Of a stretch of 10,125 nt of DNA, positions 1 to 7,905 are shown piece after piece; within the stretch, counting starts at the first letter, position 1, and each line of letters begins with the position of its first letter. Below the pieces are notes generated by a model, which saw only the letters and a list, made by a program, of their open reading frames with translations, had not been told where the DNA came from and ran no database searches. A program made the translations under genes and the position numbers. This DNA comes from DASYQD01 sp036005845 (lineage in GTDB: Bacteria > Acidobacteriota > Thermoanaerobaculia > Multivoradales > JAIOJS01), in NCBI GenBank assembly GCA_036005845.1, contig DASYQD010000179.1, positions 1 through 10,125 on the forward strand, written 5' to 3'.

Positions 1-232
1 GAAAGATGTCCTTGATGCCCACCGGCAGGCCGAACAGCGGCGGCCGGCGCGCGGGATCGGGCCAGCGGCGCACCAGATCGGTCACCGCGTCGGCGAGGCG
101 GTCCCAGCGGCCCTCCTCGGGAAGGAACGACAACACCTCCGGCTCGCGCTCTTCGAACGCGAGGCGCAGCGATTCCAAGACGCCGGGCTGCGTGAGGTCG
201 GTGGGAGCGGTAGCGGCGCGAACGGTGCTCAT
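1..232 (-). CDS. Amidase (amidase signature family), N-terminal part, cut by window edge
   Basis: Only the first 77 codons are present; the gene runs off the left edge. The visible protein starts MSTVRAATAP and ends PLFGLPVGIKDIF. The segment GLPVGIKD (residues 68-75) is the typical start of the amidase signature fold, and Lys74 sits where the family places the Lys of its Ser-cisSer-Lys catalytic triad. The two serines would be beyond the window. Amidases of this family hydrolyse carboxamides to acid and ammonia in the cytoplasm. The ATG at 230-232 lies 37 bp after the stop of the 2Fe-2S subunit on the same strand, so co-transcription is likely. This suggests an amide or N-heterocycle linked to the hydroxylase substrate, which is inference. 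No good ribosome binding site is seen directly before the ATG. Substrate cannot be told from this fragment. Confidence 0.8.
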   Translation of the reverse strand, partial: MSTVRAATAPTDLTQPGVLESLRLAFEEREPEVLSFLPEEGRWDRLADAVTDLVRRWPDPARRPPLFGLPVGIKDIF

Positions 233-269
233 GACCGGCGCCGGGACCCGATCCTCGTCGCCATGGCGC

Positions 270-836
270 TCACGCCCGCGAGCTCTCCGGCTTCGGCGCT
301 GCCGTATCCGCCGCGCTGCCGCCGGCGACTGTGCCTACTGCCGCCGCTCGCTGCGCCCAGAGCAGCACGGCGTCGACGATGTGCTGGTAGCCCGTGCAGC
401 GGCAGAGATTGCCGGAGAGCGCCAGCCGCACTGCTTCCTCATCGGGATTCGGGTTGTCACGCAGATAGGCGACGAGCGTCATCAGGATCCCCGGCGTGCA
501 GAAGCCGCACTGCAGCGCGTGCGAATCCCAGAACGCCTCCTGCAGCGGGTGCAGCTTTTCGGGGCCGGGCGCCAGCGCCTCGACCGTCGTCACCTCGCGG
601 CCGTCGACCTGCGCGGCGAGGATGAGGCACGAGCGCACCGGCTCGCCGTCGAGCAGCACCGTGCAGGCGCCGCAGACGCCGTGCTCGCAACCGACGTGGG
701 TGCCGGTGAGGCCCAGCTCGTGGCGAATGAAATCGGAGAGCAGGAGGCGCGCCTCGACGCTGCGCGTGTGCTCGACGCCGTTGACGTGCGTCGTCACCGA
801 GAGCGACGTCGCCGGCTCCCGCAACGGCTCAGCCAC
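270..836 (-). CDS. 2Fe-2S small subunit of a xanthine/CO-dehydrogenase-type molybdenum hydroxylase (CoxS/CutS-like)
   Basis: This 188-residue protein carries two [2Fe-2S] clusters that pass electrons from a molybdenum centre to the FAD subunit. The N-terminal plant-ferredoxin-like domain has Cys50, Cys55, Cys58 and Cys70 (GCEHGVCGAC then C after 11 residues). The C-terminal helical domain has Cys110, Cys113, Cys145 and Cys147 (QCGFCTPG ... NLCRCTGY). All eight ligands are present and the length fits the family (about 150-180), with a slightly long Ala/Ser-rich tail after residue 165. The start is a GTG at 834-836. It overlaps the end of the FAD-subunit gene (stop 829-831) by 8 bp, which implies translational coupling. 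The amidase gene follows on the same strand. The family is certain. The substrate (CO, purine, aldehyde, nicotinate-like ring) is not, because specificity lies in the large subunit, which is not in the window. Confidence 0.95.
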   Translation of the reverse strand: MAEPLREPATSLSVTTHVNGVEHTRSVEARLLLSDFIRHELGLTGTHVGCEHGVCGACTVLLDGEPVRSCLILAAQVDGREVTTVEALAPGPEKLHPLQEAFWDSHALQCGFCTPGILMTLVAYLRDNPNPDEEAVRLALSGNLCRCTGYQHIVDAVLLWAQRAAAVGTVAGGSAADTAAPKPESSRA

Positions 837-1728
837 GAGGAGCCTCCGCTTGCCCGGCGTCCGTCGCGCGCGCGAAGGCCCGGCGCAGCACTCGCGCCGT
901 CAGCACGCGCGCGAGATGCCGCTTGAACTCCGGGCTCGCGTGCACGTCGCCGCGCGGCTCGATCTCCTCGCCCGCGACGTTCGCGGCGGCGGCGATCGGC
1001 GCTTCGCCGGGAGCCTCGCCGACGAGCGCCGCCGCCGCGCGACTCGCCACCAGCGGCCCGTCGCCCACCGCCAGGAACACCAGCCGCGCGTCCGCGCATC
1101 GCCCCGCATCGTCGAGCCGCACGATCGCCGCCACGCCCACCTGCGCGTAGTCGCCGTGGCGCCGCGCCGCCTCCTCGAACGCCCAGCCGCTCCCCGCCGG
1201 CTGCGCCGGCCAGACGACTTCGGTGAGCAGCTCGTCGCTCTGCAGCTCGGTGCTGAAGAGGCCGGTGTAGAAGTCCGCAGCGTCGATCCAGCGCTCGCCG
1301 CCCTCGCGCTGCAGCTTGAACCGCGCCCGAAGCGCCACCGCCAGCGCCGGCAGCTCCGCCTTCGGATCGGCGTGCGCGAGGCTGCCGCCGACGGTGCCGC
1401 GGTTGCGGATCTGCGGGTGCGCGATGTGGTGCACTGCCTCGGCGAGCAGCGGCGCGCGCGCCGCCACCAGCGGCTCACGCTCGAGTTGGCGGTGCCGCGT
1501 GAGCGCGCCCATCCGCAGCCCGCCGTCGTCGGCCGCGGCGAGCAGCTCGAGCTCGGGCACGGCATTCAAGTCGACGAGCACCGCCGGCTGCGCCAGCCGG
1601 AAGTTGAGCACCGGCAGCAGGCTCTGCCCGCCGGCCAGCGCCTTGCCCTCGTCGCCGTGCCGCGTCATCAGCGCCAGCGCCTCGCCGAGCGATCGCGGCG
1701 CCACGTACGCGAAAGGAGCCGGCTTCAT
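829..1728 (-). CDS. FAD-binding medium subunit of a molybdenum hydroxylase (CoxM/CutM-like)
   Basis: This 299-residue protein matches the usual length (about 280-300) of the FAD subunit of the xanthine dehydrogenase/CO dehydrogenase family, which takes electrons from the 2Fe-2S subunit and passes them on to an acceptor. Two FAD-contacting motifs are clear: AGGQSLLP at residues 32-39 and the RNRGTVGGSLAHADPKAELP stretch at 108-127, followed by the CO-dehydrogenase flavoprotein C-terminal domain (about 175-285). The ATG at 1726-1728 opens with MKPAPFAYVAPRSL, the normal N-terminus for the family. It is the first gene of the minus-strand operon and is divergent from the AAA ATPase, so its promoter should lie in 1729-1856. 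I see no convincing -35/-10 pair there. The usual third gene, the molybdopterin large subunit, is neither upstream nor immediately downstream. Confidence 0.95.
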   Translation of the reverse strand: MKPAPFAYVAPRSLGEALALMTRHGDEGKALAGGQSLLPVLNFRLAQPAVLVDLNAVPELELLAAADDGGLRMGALTRHRQLEREPLVAARAPLLAEAVHHIAHPQIRNRGTVGGSLAHADPKAELPALAVALRARFKLQREGGERWIDAADFYTGLFSTELQSDELLTEVVWPAQPAGSGWAFEEAARRHGDYAQVGVAAIVRLDDAGRCADARLVFLAVGDGPLVASRAAAALVGEAPGEAPIAAAANVAGEEIEPRGDVHASPEFKRHLARVLTARVLRRAFARATDAGQAEAPRG

Positions 1729-1816
1729 CGGCCGCCGAGCCTATCCGAGGCGACGCCCTGCCGAGGCGGGCAGCGGAGTAGCACGTGCAGACGACCGGAT
1801 TCAACGCCCCGCAGGC

Positions 1817-1865
1817 TGTAGACATCGACACCAAATTGACGGTAAATTTGGTGTCGATGTTTACA
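1817..1865. repeat. 49-bp near-perfect palindrome overlapping the ATPase start codon
   Basis: The palindrome is centred on G1841: 22 of 24 base pairs match, with mismatches only at 1821/1861 and 1838/1844. The inner arms 1822-1837 and 1845-1860 are 16-bp perfect complements, and the outer ends read TGTA and TACA. The core (ACCAAATT / AATTTGGT) is AT-rich in very GC-rich surroundings. The right arm contains the ATG at 1857-1859. It could be an operator for a dimeric DNA-binding protein, an RNA hairpin hiding the start codon, or the footprint of a mobile palindromic element. The sequence alone does not decide. Confidence 0.85.
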
Positions 1866-3008
1866 CGCCTGCTCCAACCGCCGCGCACCTCGTTCTTCCT
1901 GTTCGGACCTCGCGGCACCGGCAAGAGCACCTGGATTCGCACTCATTTCGCTAAGGCCCACGTCGTCAACCTGTTGGCCACTGACGAGATGCTGCGCTAC
2001 GAACGCGAGCCGGCGGTGTTTCGGGCCGAAGTGCTGGCGCTGCCCAAGGAACGCTGGATCGTCATCGACGAGGTCCAACGCGTGCCCCGTCTTCTCGACG
2101 AGGTCCATCTGCTCATGGAGGAGCACGGCCACCGCAAGTTCGCGCTCACTGGATCCTCGGCGCGCAAGCTGAAGCGCGGCGCCGCCAACCTGCTGGCGGG
2201 ACGGGCGATCGTGCGCAACCTGCTGCCGCTCACCAGCGCCGAGACCGGCTTCGCCGTTCCAACGGCTCAGCTCCTACGCTACGGAGCGCTGCCGTTGAGC
2301 GTCAACGCCGCGGACGACGATTCACGCGAGGACTTCCTGCGGGCCTACGTCACGACATACCTCAGCGAGGAGATCAAAGCCGAAGGACTGGTGCGCGACC
2401 TCGGCGGGTTCGGCCGCTTTCTCGAGGTCGCCTCACTCGCCGCCGGCCAGCCCACCAATGTCTCGGGCATCGCGCGAGATGCGGGGGTCGCCCGCGACAC
2501 CGTGCGCGGCTACTTCGAAGTGCTCGTCGACACGTTGATCGCCCATTGGCTCCCCGCCTATCGCCCACGCGCCAAGATCAAGGAGCGGGCGTTGCCGAAG
2601 CTCTACTGGTTCGATCCGGGTGTGCTGCATGCGGCGGCTGGCGGCTTCGATCAGCCGCTGCCACCGGATTGGGACGGCGTCCTCCTCGAGCATCTCGTGC
2701 TGCACGAGATTCGCAGCCACGTCCACTATGCGGGCATCAAAGGTTCTCTCGGGTACTGGGGGACGCCGAGCGGCAGCGAGGTCGACTTCGTATGGTGGCG
2801 CGGCCGCGAGGTCGTCGCCATCGAGGTGAAGAACGCGCGCGAGCCGCGCCGCGACTTCCGAAAGGGTATCGAGGCGTTCCTCGCCGGGGCGGAAGCCCGA
2901 TCCTTCGTCGTGTACCGCGGCGACCGTGAGCTCGACCTTCAGGGCACTCGGGTGTTGCCGCTGGAGACCTTCCTACGCCGCCTCCATGCCGGCCAGATCG
3001 TGGGGTGA
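1857..3008 (+). CDS. AAA-type ATPase with C-terminal DUF4143/PD-(D/E)XK-like domain
   Basis: From the ATG at 1857 the product is 383 residues. It has Walker A GPRGTGKST at 17-25, Walker B WIVIDEVQ at 67-74, and a sensor-like LTGSSARKL at 97-105. A winged-helix-like middle region (about 190-235) follows, then a C-terminal domain with GSEVDFVW (306-313) and AIEVK (321-325). The D310 ... E323-x-K325 pattern is that of PD-(D/E)XK nuclease folds. Proteins of this ATP-binding/DUF4143 family are widespread, often horizontally acquired, and have no settled function. I chose ATG 1857 because family members begin right before the FFLFGPR strand (here MFTRLLQPP). An in-frame GTG at 1785 has a better ribosome site (GGAG, 1775-1778) and would add 24 residues encoded across the palindrome. 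The gene stands alone, divergent from the hydroxylase operon, and ends 8 bp before the oppositely oriented ligase gene. Confidence 0.9.
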   Translation: MFTRLLQPPRTSFFLFGPRGTGKSTWIRTHFAKAHVVNLLATDEMLRYEREPAVFRAEVLALPKERWIVIDEVQRVPRLLDEVHLLMEEHGHRKFALTGSSARKLKRGAANLLAGRAIVRNLLPLTSAETGFAVPTAQLLRYGALPLSVNAADDDSREDFLRAYVTTYLSEEIKAEGLVRDLGGFGRFLEVASLAAGQPTNVSGIARDAGVARDTVRGYFEVLVDTLIAHWLPAYRPRAKIKERALPKLYWFDPGVLHAAAGGFDQPLPPDWDGVLLEHLVLHEIRSHVHYAGIKGSLGYWGTPSGSEVDFVWWRGREVVAIEVKNAREPRRDFRKGIEAFLAGAEARSFVVYRGDRELDLQGTRVLPLETFLRRLHAGQIVG

Positions 3009-3016
3009 TGCTTGGC

Positions 3017-4660
3017 CTACCGCGGCAGCAGGTGCTTCTGGATCTTGCCCAGCGCGTTGCGCGGCAGGGCGTCGATGCGGTGGATGGCGACGGGCACCTT
3101 GAAGCGCGCGAGCTGGGCGTTGCAGTGGGCGAGCAGCGCCGTTTCGTCGAGGTCGGCTTCGGCGACGAGGAAGGCGACGGGCACTTCGCCCCACTCGGGA
3201 TGCGGACGGCCGACGACCGCGGCTTCGCGCACGGCGGGGAAGAGCTCGAGCGCCTCCTCCACCTCGCGCGGGTAGACGTTGAAGCCGCCGCGCAGGATGA
3301 GCTCGCGGCCGCGGCCGAGGAGGGTGACGTGGCCGGTGGCGGGATCGACGCGGCCGAGGTCGCCGGTGCGGAACCAGCGGTCGCCGCGCTGGTCGGCGGC
3401 GAAGCTCTCGGCGGTCTTCGCGTCGTCGCGCCAGTAGCCGGCGAAGACGTTGCTGCCGCGCACGAGCAGCTCGCCCTCTTCGCCGGCGGGCAGGTCGTCG
3501 TCGTCGCGATCGACGATGCGGAGGGAGACGCCGGGCAGCGGCGTGCCGACGGTGCCGGGGAGGCGCTCGCCGGCGTAGGGGTTGGAGAGCAGCATGCCGG
3601 TCTCGGTCATGCCGTAGCGCTCGAGGATGTGGTGGCCGGTGGCAGCCGCGAAGCCGTGGAAGGTCTCGGGTGCGAGCGGGGCGCTGCCGGAGCAGAAGAG
3701 GCGGACGCCGCGCAGGCGACCGCCGGCACCGGCGTCGGTTTGCAGCGCCTCGACGAGCCGGACGTACATCGTCGGCACGCCGAAGAAGAGGGTTGCCTCG
3801 CCGGTGGCGAGCTCGGCGACGACGGCGGCGGCGTCGAAGCGGCGGCGCAGACGGACGGAGGCGCCGGCGGCGAGGGCCGTGAAGAGGCCGACGACGAGGC
3901 CGTGGGTGTGGAAGATCGGCAGCGTCAGCAGCAGGCGGTCGCGCGGCTCCCACGCCCACGCGGCTAGGAGGCCGGTGACGGTGGCGAGGAGGTTGTTGTG
4001 GGTGAGCATGGCGCCTTTGCTGCGGCCGGTGGTGCCGGAGGTGTAGAGGAGCATCGCGAGGTCGTCGGCGCGAATGGCGGAGGGGAGTGGTAGCGGCACG
4101 GCGGGGGGTTGTTGGTCGTGCGAGGGAGGCCCGAGGTGGGGCCCCGCCTGCCGGTGGGTATCCCGTCCGTGCTCGCTTCGCTGCGCGCGGCCGGGAGCCC
4201 TCCCCCCGGCGCGCCCCACCTCGTGGCTTCCTCCCGCCACCGACGCTGTCCCAACGGCCCCCGCAAGTTCTTCCACGAGCTCCAGCGGGACCTCGCCGAG
4301 TACGTCGCGGCCGATTTCTTCGAGGATCGCGAGCTGCTCGCGGTCGGTCAGCAGTAGTCGCGGCTCGGCGTCGGCGAGAACGTGGGCGAGCTCGCCGCGG
4401 CGGTAGGCGAGGTTGAGCGGCACGGCCACCGCGCCGAGGCGGAGCGCGGCGAGATAGCAGAGCACCGTCTCCTCGCGGTTGCCGAGCCAGAGCGCGACGC
4501 GCTCGCCTGGCTCGACGCCGCGCGCGTAAAGCGCCGCGGCCCAGTGCTCTGCCGCGGCGTGAAGCTCTTCGTGGGTGTAGGTGCGGCCGTCGGCGAGCTG
4601 CAGAGCGAGGGCCGCGGGATCGCGATGGCGCGCGACGCAGAGCAGGTCCCAGAAGTTCAT
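3017..4660 (-). CDS. Acyl-CoA ligase of the ANL family, malonyl-CoA synthetase (MatB)-like
   Basis: The 547-residue product activates a carboxylic acid with ATP to an acyl-AMP and then to a CoA thioester. Motifs in order: P-loop YTSGTTGRSKGA 206-217, LPIFHTHG 247-254, GVPTMYVR 294-301, SGSAPL 324-329, YGMTETGM 349-356, FRTGDLG 430-436, hinge region GRGRELILRGGFNVYP 449-464, and catalytic Lys539 in PRNALGKIQK. The LERYGMTETGM...SNPYAGER...PGTVG run and the Arg in GVPTMYVR resemble malonate-activating MatB/ACSF3 proteins, so malonate or methylmalonate is the likely substrate. A medium-chain acid is the alternative. The ATG at 4658-4660 gives the family's N-terminus; an upstream start at 4750 would add 30 unrelated residues. 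The protein is about 45 residues longer than typical MatB because of an odd segment at about 140-190 (see the inverted repeat at 4121-4236). All catalytic motifs survive, so it is probably functional. Confidence 0.88.
   Translation of the reverse strand: MNFWDLLCVARHRDPAALALQLADGRTYTHEELHAAAEHWAAALYARGVEPGERVALWLGNREETVLCYLAALRLGAVAVPLNLAYRRGELAHVLADAEPRLLLTDREQLAILEEIGRDVLGEVPLELVEELAGAVGTASVAGGSHEVGRAGGRAPGRAQRSEHGRDTHRQAGPHLGPPSHDQQPPAVPLPLPSAIRADDLAMLLYTSGTTGRSKGAMLTHNNLLATVTGLLAAWAWEPRDRLLLTLPIFHTHGLVVGLFTALAAGASVRLRRRFDAAAVVAELATGEATLFFGVPTMYVRLVEALQTDAGAGGRLRGVRLFCSGSAPLAPETFHGFAAATGHHILERYGMTETGMLLSNPYAGERLPGTVGTPLPGVSLRIVDRDDDDLPAGEEGELLVRGSNVFAGYWRDDAKTAESFAADQRGDRWFRTGDLGRVDPATGHVTLLGRGRELILRGGFNVYPREVEEALELFPAVREAAVVGRPHPEWGEVPVAFLVAEADLDETALLAHCNAQLARFKVPVAIHRIDALPRNALGKIQKHLLPR
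4121..4236. repeat. Inverted-repeat segment inserted in frame within the acyl-CoA ligase gene
   Basis: Complementary 11-bp arms CGAGGTGGGGC (4132-4142) and GCCCCACCTCG (4213-4223) are flanked by a second pair, GGGAGG (4124-4129) and CCTCCC (4230-4235). Between them is a further GC-rich region including GCTCGCTTCGCTGCGCGC (4171-4188). In the ligase frame it encodes a Gly/Arg/His/Pro-rich stretch (about residues 142-180) with no resemblance to the family, and codons such as GGA, GGG, CGA and ACA that the rest of the gene uses less. It looks like a palindromic, REP- or MITE-like unit that landed in a tolerant linker. No second copy is seen in the window. Confidence 0.6.
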
Positions 4661-4678
4661 CGGCGCGACGAGCCTACA

Positions 4679-5320
<642 letters not shown>

Positions 5321-5323
5321 CTA

Positions 5324-6379
5324 CTACGCCGGCAAGTCCTCGCGCTCGACGCCCGGCCCGAGGATGAAGTCGGGCCCGAACGCGGCCGCGAAGGTGGTGA
5401 AGCCGCGCGGCGCTTCGCCGGCGCAGACCCGCTCGACGGCGGCGAGCGCGGTGAGCACCGTCCAGCGGTAGGCCTGCGGCCCGCGCAGCCGCGACACCGC
5501 GACGTTGCCGGCGCCGTCGCGTACCTCGCCCCAGAGCCGCGTCTCGCCGCGCGCCAGCTTCTGTGGCGACGGCCCGGCCGGCCGTTTGCGCGCTCGCGCC
5601 GCCGCGAGGCGCCGTACGAACGGCAGCTTGAGCAGCCCGACGAGCGCGCGGCCGCGCCGCAGCCGGCGGATCACCGCCGCCGGCATGGCCATGTACACCT
5701 CGACGTTGGGGATGCGCGCGCTGTACCACGAGGTCACGACGTCGCCCCACGGGATCGTCACCGCCGGCTGCGGTCCGCTGCCGAAGTCGATGTCGCGCGT
5801 CTTCCACGCCACCGGCACGCGCGCCAGCTTGCCGTCGCGCCGCACCAGGCCGCCCTCGTGCGCGTGCTCCGCCATCGTCTGCGCCGTGCCGCGCGACGGA
5901 GCGGCGTCGGGCCGGAACGCCAGCGTCAGGTGCGTCGCCGACGGCAGCCGCCGCTTGAGGTGCGCCGCCAGGCAGTCCGACGGCGCCACGTCGAAGCCGA
6001 CGCCGGGCAGCAGCGTGACACCGAGTGCCGCCGCGCGCTCGCTGAGGTTCGCCAGCGCGAGGTAGACGTCCGCCTCGCCGGTGATGTCGAGGTACGACAC
6101 GCGCTTCTCGAGGCAAGCCTCCACCATCGGCCGGTAGGTGTGAACGAACGGCCCGGCACAGTGCAGCACCGCCGGCACCGCGGCCAGCGCCGATTCCAGC
6201 GCGGCGCGGTCCGCAAGATCGAACGCACGCGATGACAGCCCGAGCTCGGCGGCCAGCGCCGTCAGCCGCGCAGCATCGCGCCCCGCGAGCAACGGCTTCA
6301 GCCCCCGCGACGCCGCTTCGCGCGCGATCAGCTCACCGGTGTAGCCATAGGCGCCGTAGAGGAGGAAGCTCGGTGTCAT
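5324..6379 (-). CDS. Saccharopine dehydrogenase-like NAD(P)-binding oxidoreductase (trans-acting enoyl reductase type)
   Basis: The 351-residue product opens with a Rossmann strand-loop MTPSFLLYGAYGYTGELIA, whose GAYGYTG (9-15) is the dinucleotide-binding loop. LLAGRD (30-35) follows at the second strand, then VLHCAGPF (71-78), YLDITGE (97-103) and LLPGVGFDVAPSDC (123-136). This order is typical of the saccharopine dehydrogenase-like group that includes trans-acting enoyl reductases and many uncharacterised lipid-associated oxidoreductases, not of true lysine-pathway enzymes. No transmembrane segment is obvious. A basic stretch at about 238-270 is present. ATG 6377-6379 places the Rossmann strand at the N-terminus as expected; another in-frame ATG at 6407-6409 would add 10 residues. 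The gene ends 3 bp after the deformylase stop on the other strand (convergent) and is divergent from arsC. The substrate is unknown. Confidence 0.85.
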   Translation of the reverse strand: MTPSFLLYGAYGYTGELIAREAASRGLKPLLAGRDAARLTALAAELGLSSRAFDLADRAALESALAAVPAVLHCAGPFVHTYRPMVEACLEKRVSYLDITGEADVYLALANLSERAAALGVTLLPGVGFDVAPSDCLAAHLKRRLPSATHLTLAFRPDAAPSRGTAQTMAEHAHEGGLVRRDGKLARVPVAWKTRDIDFGSGPQPAVTIPWGDVVTSWYSARIPNVEVYMAMPAAVIRRLRRGRALVGLLKLPFVRRLAAARARKRPAGPSPQKLARGETRLWGEVRDGAGNVAVSRLRGPQAYRWTVLTALAAVERVCAGEAPRGFTTFAAAFGPDFILGPGVEREDLPA

Positions 6380-6467
6380 CGGCGTCAGGTTTCTAATCGA
6401 GGAGCCCATCTTGTAACACTCTCGCCATCTCGGCGCGCTAGCGTCAGCGCGTTGCAACGGAGAGCAG

Positions 6468-6947
6468 ATGGAACGCCGCAAGATCCTATTCCTTTGCACC
6501 GGCAACTCGGCGCGCAGCATCCTCGCCGAGCTCCTCTTGCGCCACTTGGAGCCGGTACGTTTCGAGGTGGCGAGCGCCGGGTCCAATCCGCGCGGCAGCG
6601 TCAACCCGCTCGCTCTGGAGGTGCTGCAACGAGACTATGGGCTCGACACCAGCAGCGCGCGCAGCAAGTCGTGGACCGAGCTCGATGGCACGGACTTCGA
6701 CGTGGTCATCACGCTGTGCGACGACGCGCGCGAGACCTGCCCCATCTGGCCAGGCCAGCCCATCGTCGCGCATTGGGGCATGCCGGACCCCGCTGCCGGG
6801 GAGGGTGCGGACGATGAGAAGCGTAAGGCGTTTCGCGACACGGCGCGGGAGCTGTACCGCCGCCTCGACCTGCTGCGCAAGCTGCCGATCGAGACCCTCG
6901 ATCGCTTGGCGCTCGGCGCTGCCGTCAACCGTCTCGCCGGCGCGTAG
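6468..6947 (+). CDS. arsC: Arsenate reductase, low-molecular-weight phosphatase fold (thioredoxin type)
   Basis: The 159-residue protein reduces arsenate to arsenite in the cytoplasm. The N-terminal P-loop is CTGNSARS (10-17) with nucleophile Cys10 and Arg16. A second pair, Cys84 and Cys91, in LCDDARETCP provides the disulfide cascade typical of thioredoxin-coupled ArsC (staphylococcal/Bacillus type: Cys10, 82, 89). HWGMPDPA (102-109) supplies the general-acid Asp region. Together these separate it from tyrosine phosphatases of the same fold. ATG 6468 follows a GGAGAG ribosome site (6459-6464). The gene is divergent from the Rossmann oxidoreductase (88-bp gap) and converges on arsM, with a hairpin between. 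The arsenite produced would be the substrate of the neighbouring ArsM. No copy of the arsM/marR 20-bp block lies in front of arsC, so its control may differ. Confidence 0.93.
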   Translation: MERRKILFLCTGNSARSILAELLLRHLEPVRFEVASAGSNPRGSVNPLALEVLQRDYGLDTSSARSKSWTELDGTDFDVVITLCDDARETCPIWPGQPIVAHWGMPDPAAGEGADDEKRKAFRDTARELYRRLDLLRKLPIETLDRLALGAAVNRLAGA

Positions 6948-6953
6948 GACGAG

Positions 6954-6983
6954 GCGGGCCGGCAGCACGCGCCGCCGGCCCGC
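6954..6983. terminator. GC hairpin between convergent arsC and arsM, probable bidirectional terminator
   Basis: Perfect 10-bp arms GCGGGCCGGC (6954-6963) and GCCGGCCCGC (6974-6983) enclose a 10-base loop. The hairpin lies 6 bp after the arsC stop and 6 bp before the arsM stop codon on the other strand. No run of T follows on either side, so termination would rest on the stem or on Rho. Confidence 0.6.
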
Positions 6984-6989
6984 TGAGAC

Positions 6990-7892
6990 TCAAGCCGCCT
7001 TCCTGCCCCGCACGAACGCGGACGCGAAGCGCCCCGGCACCTTTGCGGGATCGATGCCGAGCTCGGCCAGCAGCTTCAGCCCCGCCTCGCCCAACGCCTC
7101 CGGCCCGAAGGTGCGCGTGATCTCGATGTCGACGTCCTCGAAGCCGGCGGCGGCGAGCTTGGCGCGCGCCTCCCCCACCTCGAGCGCGCCGGCGAGGCAG
7201 CCGCTCCACAGCTCGACGGCGCGGCGCAGCGGCGCCGGCACCTCGCCCTCGACGACGATGTCGGCGATGGCCAGGCGGCCGCCCGGGCGCAGCACGCGGA
7301 AGGCCTCGGCGAAGACGCGGTCCTTGTCCGTGGAGAGATTGACGACGCAGTTGGAAAGCACGACGTCGACGCTGGCGTCGGGCAGCGGCACCGCCTCGAG
7401 CTGGCCCTTGAGGAACTCGGCGTTGGTGACGCCGGCCTCGGCCTGGTGGCGCCGCGCCAGCGCCAGCATCTCGTCGGTCATGTCGAGGCCGTAGGCCTTG
7501 CCGGTCGGGCCGACGCGGCGCGCCGAGAGGAGGACGTCGAGGCCGCCGCCGGAACCGAGATCGAGCACGACCTCGCCTTCGCGCAGCTCGGCGAGCGCCA
7601 CCGGATTGCCGCAGCCGAGCGACGCCTGCACCGCGGTGCTCGGAAGGCCGGTGGTCTCACCGCTCTGGTAGAGGTCCGCGGTGATGGGATCCGCGCAGCC
7701 GCACGGGCAACCCTCCTCGCCGCTCGCCACCTGCTTTGCGGCGGCCGCGTAGCGCCGCCGCACCGCCTCGCGAATCGCCTCGTCGCCGCCCGCCGGCGTC
7801 GCCGCCGAGATACCGCAGCCACAGCCCGCCGACACCACCGTCGCAGCCGCCGTCGCACCGCCGGTCACCACCTGCTCCTGATTGCCGCTCAT
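6990..7892 (-). CDS. arsM: Arsenite S-adenosylmethionine methyltransferase
   Basis: The 300-residue enzyme transfers methyl groups from S-adenosylmethionine to arsenite, giving methylated and finally volatile arsines. The SAM-binding loop is VLDLGSGGGLD (109-119), followed by the acidic strand end YGLDMTDEML (134-143). Cysteines expected to bind As(III) are Cys94 (LGCGNP), Cys182 (SNCVVNLS) and Cys232 (SGCLAGAL). The 50-residue gap between the last two equals that between Cys174 and Cys224 of the well-studied algal ArsM. Further cysteines occur at 24, 26, 62, 64 and 66 (CPCGC). The start ATG 7890-7892 has an AGGAG site at 7901-7905, 8 bases upstream; an ATG 27 bases further out lacks one and would sit in the promoter block. 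The regulator gene lies 67 bp upstream on the same strand. Confidence 0.95.
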   Translation of the reverse strand: MSGNQEQVVTGGATAAATVVSAGCGCGISAATPAGGDEAIREAVRRRYAAAAKQVASGEEGCPCGCADPITADLYQSGETTGLPSTAVQASLGCGNPVALAELREGEVVLDLGSGGGLDVLLSARRVGPTGKAYGLDMTDEMLALARRHQAEAGVTNAEFLKGQLEAVPLPDASVDVVLSNCVVNLSTDKDRVFAEAFRVLRPGGRLAIADIVVEGEVPAPLRRAVELWSGCLAGALEVGEARAKLAAAGFEDVDIEITRTFGPEALGEAGLKLLAELGIDPAKVPGRFASAFVRGRKAA

Positions 7893-7905
7893 GATCCGTT
7901 CTCCT

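Noticed and set aside
1757..1774. Small hairpin CTGCC/GGCAG between the hydroxylase operon and the ATPase gene
   Set aside because: Five-bp arms are expected by chance at this base composition, there is no T run, and the site lies upstream of both genes.
496..1821. A 441-codon plus-strand open frame, and other long frames antisense to the hydroxylase genes (for example 6-926)
   Set aside because: Very GC-rich DNA leaves stop-free antisense frames. These translations are Arg/Ala-rich with no recognisable motif, while the minus strand has complete cofactor motifs.
1725..2132. A minus-strand 135-codon frame spanning the palindrome, as a possible small gene opposite the ATPase
   Set aside because: It overlaps the Walker-A-coding part of the ATPase antisense and shows no domain; it exists because the palindrome has no stop in this frame.
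2973..3959. A 328-codon minus-strand frame overlapping the ligase gene
   Set aside because: The translation is almost only Arg, Pro and Ala and is a shifted reading of the ligase gene, whose own frame has all family motifs.
6450..6459. CGTTGCAACG palindrome just before the arsC ribosome site, compared with the GTTG...CAAC operator
   Set aside because: The half-sites abut instead of being 7 bp apart, and the conserved TATCT and GTG parts are missing, so it is not counted as a third operator.
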